A stretch of 64,000 nucleotides of DNA from Pleomorphomonas sp. PLEO (GTDB lineage Bacteria; Pseudomonadota; Alphaproteobacteria; Rhizobiales; Pleomorphomonadaceae): the NCBI RefSeq assembly GCF_041320595.1, contig NZ_CP166625.1:970501-1034500 (forward strand). The letters run 5' to 3'. The notes beneath the pieces are model-generated. The model searched no databases and was not told the origin of the DNA. It was given only the letters and a program-made list of their open reading frames with translations. Both the position numbers and the translations under genes were made by a program. Below are positions 54,376 to 64,000 of this stretch, piece after piece (position 1 is the stretch's first letter; each line of letters begins with the position of its first letter).

Positions 54376-55032
54376 TCAGCGGACGTCGGCGAGTTCACGG
54401 CGCAAGCGGCCGAGATCGGAGATCACCATTGAGCCGCCGCCGAAGCGGTAGAGGATGCCCGAGCGGACAAGCTCGGCGATAACGGTGGAGACTGATTGCC
54501 GCGTCGCGCCGATCTGCATGGCAAAATCTTCGGCGTTGGGCAACTGGTCGATGACGATGCCTTCATCCGCGGTACGACCGATCCGGTCGGCGGTATCGCA
54601 AAGCGCGCGGATCAGGCGGTGCTTGACGCCATGGAAAGCAATGTCCTCGATCATTCGGACCGATTTCTGAGCCAGACGGTCAAGGGCCGGCAGTACGGCC
54701 AGCGCCAACTCCGTCTCGGCCAGCGCCAACTGGCGGAAGGCGGCGGGCGAGGCGAGCACAATGTCGGCGGCGGTGCGCACCTCCAGCATGGTGCCAGAGT
54801 TGAGGTAGATGGCATCGCCAGCTTCGAGCATATAGAGCGTCAGCTCCTTGCCTTCGAAGGAGGTAAAGCAGCGCAGACGGCCGGAGCGAACGATCAGCAG
54901 ATCGCCATCGGCTGCTTCATCACCGCTGTAGACGATGTGACCAGCGCGCATCGACCGCTGACTGAGCAGGCGGCCATGGCCGTCCTTCAGAAGGCGTTCG
55001 ACGATGGCGATGAGCGGATTGTCGGTCTGCAT
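54376..55032 (-). CDS. CRP/FNR-family regulator, CooA-like without heme ligands
   Basis: 218 residues (CooA has 222). It aligns by eye with R. rubrum CooA through the effector domain (GRLRCFTSFEGKELTLYMLEAGD) and the long helix (MIEDIAFHGVKHRLI). At the CooA heme site, where CooA reads C75-M-H77-S-G, this protein reads Y76-L-N78-S-G, so the iron-binding His and Cys are absent. The recognition helix ATRQSVSTVIAEL keeps the CooA RQxxST pattern. It may control the cooM palindrome, with a different or no heme signal. It precedes hypB. Confidence 0.8.
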   Translation of the reverse strand: MQTDNPLIAIVERLLKDGHGRLLSQRSMRAGHIVYSGDEAADGDLLIVRSGRLRCFTSFEGKELTLYMLEAGDAIYLNSGTMLEVRTAADIVLASPAAFRQLALAETELALAVLPALDRLAQKSVRMIEDIAFHGVKHRLIRALCDTADRIGRTADEGIVIDQLPNAEDFAMQIGATRQSVSTVIAELVRSGILYRFGGGSMVISDLGRLRRELADVR

Positions 55033-55097
55033 GGCTTTCCAGGGACAGGCTCGGACGTGCGCGTGTTGGAACAGTGTCGCATACGGCAAACTACGTG

Positions 55098-55113
55098 TCT
55101 CTTACTAAAGAGA
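55098..55113. promoter_or_regulatory. Short palindrome upstream of the CRP-like regulator gene
   Basis: Perfect arms tctctt/aagaga with a 4-bp spacer, 66 bp before the regulator start codon. It is not of TGTC-N8-GACA form. Operator status is speculative. Confidence 0.3.
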
Positions 55114-55234
55114 ATAGTCCGAAGCCGCTCAGCGTTTCAAGTTTGGCTATGTTATTCCAGACATTGGTTTTTCATGGTCTGGGTTACCGTATTTGCATGG
55201 TGAGGCTTGCCGGGCTCCTCAGATGTCGCCGGCC

Positions 55235-56314
55235 CTATACTTTGGTCGTAGGCGGTGACCAGATGGCGCCGCGTAGCGTGAACAGGATGTATCCCAAAAA
55301 CGCGACCGCCCAGCTCCAGCGAGCCAGTGGGATCAGCGTTTCGTAAAGCGCGAAATCCAAGGCCGCGCCGACGCGAGCAATGGCCGCGCCAGCGATCGCC
55401 ACATAAATGACGTCGGCAAGCAGCGACGGCATCAACGATCGCTTGTCTTTCTTGCGAACGATCGAGGTGGCGATGCCGATGGCCAGCGTTGCGAGACCAC
55501 CGACTGCGAAGGCGTGAATGACGGCGAACGGAGAGATGTCGGCGACGCCGAGATCCATCAGCGCCAGCAGCAGGAAGGCCAGTCGTTTCCACAGGAGGCC
55601 GACCGCCAGGATGACGCAACCGGCATAAGGCTTGATGCGCCAGGGCTCTATATGGACAAACCAGGCCATGCCGAACAGGAAGGCGGCGAGCGCCGGCCAG
55701 CCGGCGTTCCAGCCAAGGCCCCAGAGGGCGAGCGCCAGGATAGTGAAAGCGCGTTGTGGCAGGGCGATCAAAGCCGGCACGGGGGCAAGCTTGGGATAGC
55801 CGGCGCGTTCACGCGCCACCGCCAGCACGGCAATGCCGATGCGGTTCGACACCTCAATGCAGATCAGCACGATCACGGCGAGGCCGGCCATGGTGGCCTC
55901 AGGCCAGCTGTGCAGGAAGGCGGCGATGCCGATCACGGCATGGAGGGCGGCGAGAGCGAGGATCGGCAGCGTCTCCGCCGTCTTGCCGGGCGGCGTTGTG
56001 GAGAGCAGCAGCACGACGCCGGACAGCGTTGCCAGAGCCCGCAGAACGCCGCCGGTTTCAAGATCGACGCAGCCCCAGAAAAAGGCGACGGTGTGCGCGG
56101 CAAGTACCGCCCAGAGCACCGGCATGGGTGTGATCGGCTTGCCGATCCAGCGCGGCAGCGCCACGGTCAGAAAGCCGAACAGCTGGATGCTGAAGAAGCC
56201 GAAGATAAGTTCGTTCTGATGGGTGGCAATGTCGCCGATTCCAGGTCCGATCGCCCTGATGGCCGTCAGCGCCGCCAGGACAAAGGCGACGCGGAACGGG
56301 TCGGGCCTCGTCAT
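55235..56314 (-). CDS. nnrS: NnrS family membrane protein
   Basis: 359 residues with about twelve hydrophobic helices. It begins with the family-like PFRVAFVLAALTAIRA and carries the late HAFAVGGLATLAIGIATSIVRK segment, where NnrS proteins have a conserved histidine followed by a Gly/Thr-rich helix. NnrS proteins are linked to nitric-oxide stress and anaerobic respiration. The start overlaps the ubiV stop (ATGA), so it belongs to the ubiT-U-V operon. Confidence 0.75.
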   Translation of the reverse strand: MTRPDPFRVAFVLAALTAIRAIGPGIGDIATHQNELIFGFFSIQLFGFLTVALPRWIGKPITPMPVLWAVLAAHTVAFFWGCVDLETGGVLRALATLSGVVLLLSTTPPGKTAETLPILALAALHAVIGIAAFLHSWPEATMAGLAVIVLICIEVSNRIGIAVLAVARERAGYPKLAPVPALIALPQRAFTILALALWGLGWNAGWPALAAFLFGMAWFVHIEPWRIKPYAGCVILAVGLLWKRLAFLLLALMDLGVADISPFAVIHAFAVGGLATLAIGIATSIVRKKDKRSLMPSLLADVIYVAIAGAAIARVGAALDFALYETLIPLARWSWAVAFLGYILFTLRGAIWSPPTTKV

Positions 56315-57237
56315 GCCATCTCCACGCGGGCACTCCCAGGCTGGCCGCGCGTGAAGCCATCGACGAGTTCGCCGGGAAGGTCGAGCGCCTTCAGCGCGGC
56401 AAGGGTTTCGGTCCGGCTGGCACGGCCATCGAGCAGCGCTCGGTAAAGGCGGCTGACCGCCACCATATCGACGGTGTGCGGCGACAGCCGCAGCCGCCGG
56501 ATGCCGAGGTTGGCTAGATCGTCCGGCGTCGGGCAGAAAGCTTCGACCCCGCTCGACAGCGTCTGGATGCCGTTGATGGCCAGGAAACGCTGGCCGTCCA
56601 GTGTGTCGACGGGCAGGCCGTCCGGATCGCGATCGCAGACGAACTGGCAGCCGTCCTTGTGCAGGCCGTGCAGGCGGGCGTGGTAGCAGCGGCCGGACAG
56701 CGCCAGCGGCAGGCGGCCGAAGGCGAAGAGCTCGAACTCCACCTCTGGCAGCGCGGCGGTGATGACGGCGACCGAGGCGATCGGCAGTTCCACCGGCAGA
56801 CAGATGCCGGTCGCGCCGCGTCCAGCCAGGAAGCCGGCCGCGCCCTCGTTGTAGACGTTGACGAAGGGGCCAACCAGGAAGGGCTTGCCGGCAACGGTCG
56901 GCAGGGCAGTAAGGTCGTTGATCTCGGCAAGCTCGCCGATCTGGCAGAAGTCGATAACGGCGGCGCGTTCGCGCGGATTATAGGGGAGGGCGAGCGTCGA
57001 CAGCACGACCTGCTTGCCGGCGGCCTGAAGACGCTCGATCAGTTCCGGCCAAAGACCGTCGGTGAAAGGCTGGCGCTTGCCGCAGACCACTTCGCCGAGG
57101 TGAACGCGATCGACATCCGCTTCGTCGGCGATGCGGGCGTAGAAATCGCGAAGACGGTCGGGCGACCAGTTGAAGAGTACGGGGCCGAGGGTGAGGCCGG
57201 TCTTGGTCATGGAAATCGACTTCTTGGTTTCGGGCAT
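56311..57237 (-). CDS. ubiV: O2-independent ubiquinone biosynthesis protein UbiV (U32 family)
   Basis: 308 residues from the ATG at 57237, which overlaps the ubiU stop (TGATG). An internal ATG at 57210 would give 299 residues, nearer to the E. coli length. The four cluster cysteines are visible: one in VVCGKRQ and three in GRCYHARLHGLHKDGCQFVCDRD. UbiU and UbiV form a [4Fe-4S] heterodimer that hydroxylates ubiquinone precursors without O2. Confidence 0.9.
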   Translation of the reverse strand: MPETKKSISMTKTGLTLGPVLFNWSPDRLRDFYARIADEADVDRVHLGEVVCGKRQPFTDGLWPELIERLQAAGKQVVLSTLALPYNPRERAAVIDFCQIGELAEINDLTALPTVAGKPFLVGPFVNVYNEGAAGFLAGRGATGICLPVELPIASVAVITAALPEVEFELFAFGRLPLALSGRCYHARLHGLHKDGCQFVCDRDPDGLPVDTLDGQRFLAINGIQTLSSGVEAFCPTPDDLANLGIRRLRLSPHTVDMVAVSRLYRALLDGRASRTETLAALKALDLPGELVDGFTRGQPGSARVEMA

Positions 57238-58226
57238 CAGCGCCAGGCCTTCTTGTAGGCGCCGGAGGTCTGGCGGCCGCCTTCGACGAGGCCGGCCAGC
57301 AGGCGCCCCACCTCGACTTCGGTGCCGCCGGCGTCGATCGCCTCGACGGCGGCGCGGAAGGTGCGCACGACTTCGGCGACGTAGCCCTTGCCGCGCTGGC
57401 GACCTTCGATCTTCAGCGCCGTGACGCCGGCTTTCGCCAAGGCGGCCATCAGGCTGGCCGCGTTGAGGCTGACCGGGTCCTCGAACAGATAGGACGTCTT
57501 GCCACCGGCCACGAAACGGCCCTTGCACAGCGTCGGATAGCCGGCCTGCTCGCCAGCGCCGAAGCGGTCAATGGTGAAGCCGTTGAGGCGGGTCGCCGTG
57601 CCGTTCTTGTCCTCGGAGTAGGCGATGTGCTCGGGTGGCGAACAGACGCCGGTGAGGTTGGGCGACTTGCCGGTGGCATAAGACGACAGCGAACAGCGCC
57701 CTTCGGTCATTGGACAGAGACCGCCGAACACGAAGGCCTCAGTCTCCACGTTGATCGCCGCGTTGAGTTTGGCGATCTCCTCGACGGAGAGGACGCGCGG
57801 CATGACGATGCGCTTGACGCCGAAGGTATCGGCGTAAAATGCGATCGCCTCGGGGGTGGCGGCGGCGGCTTGCACGGAGAGGTGCAGGCGCAGGTTGGGA
57901 TGATGGGTCGCCGCGTGGTCGAGCACGGCGAGATCGGCGAGAATCACCGCGTCGGCGCCGGCCTTTTCGGCATTGGCAAGCGCTGCCTTCCAGGCATCCA
58001 TGGCGCCGGCCTTGGCGAAGGTGTTGATCGCCACCAGCACCTTGGTGCCATGCGCATGGGCGAAGCGGACGCTTTCCACGAGTTCGTCGGGCGAGAAGTT
58101 GAGGCCCGGGAAGTTGCGGGCGTTGGTCTCATCGCGGAAGCCGCAGTAGACCGAGTGAGCGCCCGCTTCGACGGCGGCGCGCAGGGCCGACGGTGTCCCG
58201 GCTGGGCAGACCAGTTCCAGACTCAT
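57237..58226 (-). CDS. ubiU: O2-independent ubiquinone biosynthesis protein UbiU (U32 family)
   Basis: 329 residues. The [4Fe-4S] cysteines are at C171 and C178 (GGLCPMTEGRCSLSSY), C195 (GVCSPPEH) and C234 (TLCKGRF), spaced exactly as in E. coli UbiU. The N-terminal LELVCPAGTPSALRAAVEAGA and KIEGRQRGKGYV are U32 features. It is translationally coupled to ubiT (ATGA overlap). Confidence 0.93.
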   Translation of the reverse strand: MSLELVCPAGTPSALRAAVEAGAHSVYCGFRDETNARNFPGLNFSPDELVESVRFAHAHGTKVLVAINTFAKAGAMDAWKAALANAEKAGADAVILADLAVLDHAATHHPNLRLHLSVQAAAATPEAIAFYADTFGVKRIVMPRVLSVEEIAKLNAAINVETEAFVFGGLCPMTEGRCSLSSYATGKSPNLTGVCSPPEHIAYSEDKNGTATRLNGFTIDRFGAGEQAGYPTLCKGRFVAGGKTSYLFEDPVSLNAASLMAALAKAGVTALKIEGRQRGKGYVAEVVRTFRAAVEAIDAGGTEVEVGRLLAGLVEGGRQTSGAYKKAWR

Positions 58227-58774
58227 GAAGATTCTCCGGAGATCGGCGAGCCGGTAAAGCGACGGGCAAGGCCAAGGCCGCCGATCACCGAGCGGTCGAC
58301 CAGACGGCCGAGGCCGCCGGTGGCGCCGACGAAATCGGCTGGTGTGAGTTCCGCGTCCTCGATGGCATTGCGGAGCGCGACCAGCGCGTCGGTGCGGCCG
58401 GAGACGGAAATGGCGCGATTGAAGAACAGGGCGTCACCGTCGAAGGTGCCGTCGAGCAGTCCGAGGAGCACCAGGAGTGGCCCACGCACCGTGACGTCGG
58501 CCGGCTGGCTGGCGCGGCGGCGCAGGCATTTCACCTCGGCGCGCACCCCGTCCGGCACCATCAGGAAGCTGACGTCGAGATCGGACGGCGCGATCAGGAA
58601 CGAGCATTTGCCGTAGTCGCCGAGCCGGTCGAAGATGGCCGGCTTGCGACGGGCGAATCGGCGAACGGCCAGCGTCAGCGCGGGTCCAAGCGGCAGAAAG
58701 CCGGCCGGCGACGCCAGCAAGCGGAGAAGTTTGGGCAGTTCGCCCCGAAAATGTTCAGCCATCGCAATGTCCAT
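58223..58774 (-). CDS. ubiT: SCP2-domain ubiquinone biosynthesis accessory factor UbiT
   Basis: 183 residues from the ATG at 58774. Other possible starts are GTG 58804 and ATG 58762, and none has a clear ribosome-binding site. The SCP2 sterol-carrier fold is suggested by FDRLGDYGKCSFLIAPSDLDVSFLMVPDG...VTVRGPLLVLLGLLDGTFDGDALFFNRAISVSGRTDAL. UbiT is thought to carry the lipid intermediates for anaerobic ubiquinone synthesis. First gene of ubiT-ubiU-ubiV-nnrS. Confidence 0.85.
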   Translation of the reverse strand: MDIAMAEHFRGELPKLLRLLASPAGFLPLGPALTLAVRRFARRKPAIFDRLGDYGKCSFLIAPSDLDVSFLMVPDGVRAEVKCLRRRASQPADVTVRGPLLVLLGLLDGTFDGDALFFNRAISVSGRTDALVALRNAIEDAELTPADFVGATGGLGRLVDRSVIGGLGLARRFTGSPISGESS

Positions 58775-58815
58775 TTCGAAGACGAGGAGCTTAGGACAGT
58801 CCACCGCTCATGTTT

Positions 58816-58829
58816 TTGTCATAGCTCAA
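58816..58829. promoter_or_regulatory. Weak FNR-like site in the ubiT/ubiD divergent promoter
   Basis: TTGTC-ATAG-CTCAA matches 7 of the 10 specified bases of the FNR box (TTGAT-N4-ATCAA). It lies between two units needed under anoxia, where such a box would make sense, but the match is weak. Confidence 0.3.
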
Positions 58830-58959
58830 AGACGCGCCGCTTTTTCGTATGGCAATCTATCGGATTGGCGAAAGGGTGTTATGTCTCAGCGGCGCCCGGC
58901 GCCAGTTGGGGGAAAGACCGAAGGTCTTCGAGCGCGCCGAGCGAGAGGTCGGAAATCGA

Positions 58960-60450
58960 ATGTTCAGCCGCAGTCTGCCGCGTTTTCCCGATCTCTCGAG
59001 CTTTCTCACCTTCCTGGAATCACAAGGCGACGTCCGCGATGTGGCGGCACCGGTCGACATGCGCCTTGAAGTCACGGAGATTCATCGGCGGGTGATCGAG
59101 GCCGGCGGGCCGGTGCTGCGCTTTTCGGCGCCTACCGTTGGCGGCCGACCATCGGCGATGCCGGTGATCGCCAATCTGTTCGGTACCCGCGCGCGCGTCG
59201 CCGCCGGTCTCGGCACCGACGAGGCCGGCCTTGCCCGGCTCGGCCGGATGATGGCTTTCCTGCGCTCGCCCAAGCCGCCGCGTTCGCTCGGCGATGCTGC
59301 CAGCCTCTGGCCGGTGGCGCGGGCGGCGCTCAACGCTCGGCCGAAGATCGTCGGCGATCGCGGTCGTTGGCGCGACCTTCCCGTCGATCTCTCCGCCCTG
59401 CCGATCCAGACCTGCTGGCCCGGTGACGCCGGTCCCTTGATCACCTGGCCGCTGGTGGTCACCCGCGCGCCCGGGCCTGACGACCTCAACACCTATAATC
59501 TCGGCTCCTATCGCATGCAGGTGCTTGACGAGAAGAGCGCCATCATGCGCTGGCTGCCGATGCGTGGCGGTGCCCAGCATCACCGGCAATGGCTGAAAGC
59601 CGGTGAAACGATGCCCGTTGCCGTGGTGATCGGCGCCGATCCGGCCACCATTCTCGCCGCCGTCATGCCGGCGCCGGAGGGGGTGACGGAACTGTCGCTG
59701 GCCGGCCTGATCGCCGGAGCAAGACTGCCGATGGCGCCCTGCCGCACCATTCCCCTTCATGTCCCGGCCTCGGCCGAGATCATTCTCGAAGGCACGATCA
59801 CCGCTGGCGATACGGCGATGGAAGGGCCGTTCGGCGACCACACCGGCTATTACAATCCGCCCGAGCCGCATGTGGTGTTCCGCCTTACCGCGATACGGGC
59901 GCGCGAGGGGGCACCCTACCTCACAACCTTTACCGGGCGTGCGCCGGATGAGCCGGCAGTGATGGGCGATGCGCTGGCCGATGTATTCAAGCCGCTGTTG
60001 ATCGAGGCGATCCCGGAGATCCGCGATCTTTGGCTGCCGCCGGAGACCTGTTCCTATCGTGTGGCCGTCATTTCGATCGACAAGCGCTTCCCCGGTCAGG
60101 CGCGGCGGGTGATGATGGGCTTCTGGTCGCTGTTGCCGCAGTTCACCATGACCAAGATGGTGATTGTCGTTGATGACGATATCGACGTGCGCTCGTGGTC
60201 CGACGTGATGTGGGCGGTGGCGACGCGCGCCGATCCGGCCCGCGATACGCTGGTTCTCAATCGCACGCCGATGGACCATCTCGATTTCGCCTCGCCGCTG
60301 GAAGGGCTCGGTGGCAAGATCGGTATCGATGCCACCAACAAGATCGGCGCCGAGACGAGCCGCCAATGGGGGCGGGTGATGGCAATGGACGAGGCGGTCA
60401 AGAAATCGGTCGATAGCCGTTGGGCCGAATTGTTCGGGGCAGCGCCATGA
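58960..60450 (+). CDS. ubiD: UbiD family decarboxylase
   Basis: 496 residues (E. coli UbiD 497). It uses prenylated FMN from UbiX to decarboxylate polyprenyl-4-hydroxybenzoate. The conserved acidic active-site motif is EGPFGDHTGYYNP, with NTYNLGSYRMQV and IGIDATNK also present. The ATG at 58960 follows GAGAGG; the 37-codon upstream extension is not conserved-looking. The stop overlaps the ubiX start (ATGA). Confidence 0.93.
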   Translation: MFSRSLPRFPDLSSFLTFLESQGDVRDVAAPVDMRLEVTEIHRRVIEAGGPVLRFSAPTVGGRPSAMPVIANLFGTRARVAAGLGTDEAGLARLGRMMAFLRSPKPPRSLGDAASLWPVARAALNARPKIVGDRGRWRDLPVDLSALPIQTCWPGDAGPLITWPLVVTRAPGPDDLNTYNLGSYRMQVLDEKSAIMRWLPMRGGAQHHRQWLKAGETMPVAVVIGADPATILAAVMPAPEGVTELSLAGLIAGARLPMAPCRTIPLHVPASAEIILEGTITAGDTAMEGPFGDHTGYYNPPEPHVVFRLTAIRAREGAPYLTTFTGRAPDEPAVMGDALADVFKPLLIEAIPEIRDLWLPPETCSYRVAVISIDKRFPGQARRVMMGFWSLLPQFTMTKMVIVVDDDIDVRSWSDVMWAVATRADPARDTLVLNRTPMDHLDFASPLEGLGGKIGIDATNKIGAETSRQWGRVMAMDEAVKKSVDSRWAELFGAAP

Positions 60451-61010
60451 AGATTGTCGTCGGCATCAGCGGCGCCTCGGGCGCGGCGCTCGGCAGCGAG
60501 GTGCTGCGCCAGCTCGGCGTGGCGGGCGTCGAGACGCATCTTGTCGTCACCCCGGGCGGCGAACGCACCATCGCTCACGAGCTCGGACCGGATGGCCTTG
60601 CCGGGGTACGGCGGCTCGCCACGTTCGTGCACGACATCGGCGATCTCGGCGCATCGATCGCCTCGGGCTCGTTCGGCACGGACGCCATGGCGGTGGTGCC
60701 CTGTTCGATGCGGACGCTTTCGGCACTCGCCCATGGCTTTGGCGACAATCTGCTGACGCGGGCCGGTGACGTGATGCTGAAGGAACGACGTCGGCTGGTG
60801 GTTTTGCCGCGCGAGGCGCCGTTGACCGAGGCGCATCTCAATTCCATGCTGGCGCTGACCCGGATGGGCGCGATGGTGGCGCCGCCGGTGCCGCCCTTCT
60901 ATGCCAAGCCCGAAACCATCGACGATATGATTAGGGAGATGGCCGCGCGGGTGCTTTCCTGGCTCGGCGTCGATCCTGGCGAAGCGCTGACGCGCTGGCA
61001 GGGGCTCTGA
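60447..61010 (+). CDS. ubiX: Flavin prenyltransferase UbiX
   Basis: 187 residues. It makes prenyl-FMN for UbiD. The N-terminal flavin-binding loop is KIVVGISGASGAALG, then FGTDAMAVVPCSMRTLSALAHG, LLTRAGDVMLKERRRLVVLPREAPL and PPFYAKPETIDDM, all typical. Translationally coupled to ubiD. Confidence 0.95.
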   Translation: MKIVVGISGASGAALGSEVLRQLGVAGVETHLVVTPGGERTIAHELGPDGLAGVRRLATFVHDIGDLGASIASGSFGTDAMAVVPCSMRTLSALAHGFGDNLLTRAGDVMLKERRRLVVLPREAPLTEAHLNSMLALTRMGAMVAPPVPPFYAKPETIDDMIREMAARVLSWLGVDPGEALTRWQGL

Positions 61011-63046
<2,036 letters not shown>

Positions 63047-63070
63047 TCTGGCTAAACCTTGATGAAACGA

Positions 63071-63099
63071 GCCCTCGGTCCCCGTGGCCGGGGGCTTTT
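63071..63099 (+). terminator. Intrinsic terminator of leuA
   Basis: Stem gccctcgg / ccgggggc (one G-U pair) followed by TTTT, 25 bp after the leuA stop. Confidence 0.82.
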
Positions 63100-63153
63100 G
63101 GTATCGGCTCGCGCGCTTGACTTTCGGCGGCCGGCACGTGCAAGCATGGCACC

Positions 63154-63573
63154 ATGTCGCTTCCCGACGATCTTTCGAACTGCCTCGTTCTCAACACCGT
63201 CGCGGCGGCGCGCGCGCTGGTCCGTCGCTATGACGCCAAGCTGAAGCCCTTCGGGGTTACGGTGCAGCAGTTCTCGCTGCTTGCTGCCGTCCGCTACAAT
63301 CCCGGCGCCACGGCGGCGGCGCTGTCGTCCCGCATCCATCTTGATCGCACCAGTCTGATCCGCAACCTGGACCGCCTCGAACTGAAGGGCTTGGTGCGGC
63401 GGATGGACGGCGCGGGCGGTAATATGCGGGTCAGCGAACTCACCGGCGAGGGCGATGCGCTGCTTGATCGGCTGATCGTCGAATGGCAGACGGCGCAGGC
63501 TGGCCTAATGCGCGGCAGCTCGCCGGAAGAGACCGAAACCTATCTCAAGATCAGTCGGCGGTTCTCCCACTGA
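63154..63573 (+). CDS. MarR-family transcriptional regulator
   Basis: 139 residues. Winged-helix pattern: VTVQQFSLLAAVRYNPGATAAALSSRIHLDRTSLIRNLDRLELKGLVRR, then the wing with the basic/Gly segment DGAGGNMRVSELT. The ligand is unknown. It lies 68 bp upstream of a ketoacyl-synthase gene on the same strand and may regulate it. Confidence 0.88.
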   Translation: MSLPDDLSNCLVLNTVAAARALVRRYDAKLKPFGVTVQQFSLLAAVRYNPGATAAALSSRIHLDRTSLIRNLDRLELKGLVRRMDGAGGNMRVSELTGEGDALLDRLIVEWQTAQAGLMRGSSPEETETYLKISRRFSH

Positions 63574-63641
63574 CAGGGGCGTCGGGTTGCCTGCCGAACG
63601 AAGAGTGTATATGCACAGTGTTTGTACACATGGAGGCCGAC

Positions 63642-64000
63642 ATGCAAGAGCCTATCGTCGTGACGGGTATGGGAGCGGTGACGCCGCTTGGCGCCGGCGT
63701 TGAAACCACTTGGCGGCGCCTGATCGCTGGCGAGAGCGGCATCCGGCGAAATGATCGCTTCGACACCGAGGGTTGGAAATGTCGCATCGCCGGTCTCGTT
63801 CCCGGACGAGAGGAGGCCGGCGGCTTCGATCCCGAGGCGGTGATGGACCCGCGCGACCTCAGACGTAGCGACCTGTTCATCCATTACGCCATGGCCGCGG
63901 CATCGGAAGCGCTTGACCAGGCAGGCTGGCATCCCGACACCGAGGCCGAACAGATGCGCACGGCGACGGTGATTGCCACCGGCGTAGGCGGCGTGCCTGC
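63642..64000 (+). CDS. Beta-ketoacyl-ACP synthase II-type protein (N-terminal part)
   Basis: The gene is cut by the right window edge after about 119 codons. The N-terminus PIVVTGMGAVTPLGAGVETTWRRLIAGESGI is typical of FabF-type condensing enzymes. The catalytic cysteine lies beyond the window. GGAGG (63632-63636) precedes the ATG at 63642; an in-frame ATG at 63630 is less likely. It may be primary fatty-acid FabF or a paralogue. Confidence 0.85.
   Translation, partial: MQEPIVVTGMGAVTPLGAGVETTWRRLIAGESGIRRNDRFDTEGWKCRIAGLVPGREEAGGFDPEAVMDPRDLRRSDLFIHYAMAAASEALDQAGWHPDTEAEQMRTATVIATGVGGVP

Overview
The window is high-GC, gene-dense bacterial chromosome. Several features point to an alphaproteobacterium of the Hyphomicrobiales: the priA-atpHAGDC arrangement, the split leu genes, the ATP-grasp/alpha-E/transglutaminase cassette, and the short intergenic palindromes of a rhizobial type. 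Combined aerobic and anaerobic functions (F1-ATPase, O2-independent ubiquinone genes, energy-converting hydrogenase) suggest a facultative anaerobe. A Pleomorphomonas-like genus is my guess only. I recognised no rRNA, tRNA, IS element, phage or CRISPR.

Layout: (1) 1-1829, the start of a small GlsB/YeaQ-type membrane protein, then divergent deoC/deoR around a palindromic operator. (2) 1870-9485, minus strand, the F1 operon atpH-A-G-D-C preceded by priA. (3) 9578-16191, pyridoxal kinase, beta-carbonic anhydrase, leuB, a hairpin-rich non-coding stretch, leuC, a DUF2332 protein and a GNAT enzyme. (4) 16298-23121, a three-gene cassette: DUF2126 transglutaminase, circularly permuted ATP-grasp/alpha-E protein and a second transglutaminase. 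(5) 23125-26701, hutI-hutH-hutG on the minus strand. (6) 26951-35659, an SDR followed by a PotABCD-type ABC transporter, a divergent HisD-family protein, a zinc alcohol dehydrogenase and an APH-type kinase; this looks like an uncharacterised catabolic operon.

(7) 35708-42758 is a self-contained beta-glucoside PTS: an EIIA-HPr-EI triple fusion, a 6-phospho-beta-glucosidase, a BglG/LicT antiterminator and an EIIBC permease. Each of its three transcription units starts with a ribonucleic antiterminator (RAT) overlapping a terminator, so one antiterminator could switch the whole system. A secreted carboxylesterase follows (42918-44654).

(8) 44778-61010 is an anaerobic energy island. A CO-induced-hydrogenase-type (group 4c-like) [NiFe] hydrogenase is encoded in the order cooM-K-L-X-U-H, followed by a small 2[4Fe-4S] ferredoxin instead of cooF/cooS. 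hypA is divergent. hypB lies behind a CRP/FNR regulator that resembles CooA but lacks the CooA heme ligands. A perfect TGTC-N8-GACA palindrome of CooA type lies upstream of cooM. Next come nnrS and ubiV-ubiU-ubiT (O2-independent ubiquinone synthesis), with ubiD-ubiX divergent. (9) 61051-64000 holds a possible leucine-rich leader, leuA, a MarR regulator and the start of a FabF-type ketoacyl synthase cut by the window edge.

The most interesting items are the hydrogenase locus with no visible CO dehydrogenase and its heme-ligand-less CooA relative, the triple-RAT PTS regulon, and the HisD-like transporter operon whose HisD-family enzyme has lost several canonical active-site residues.
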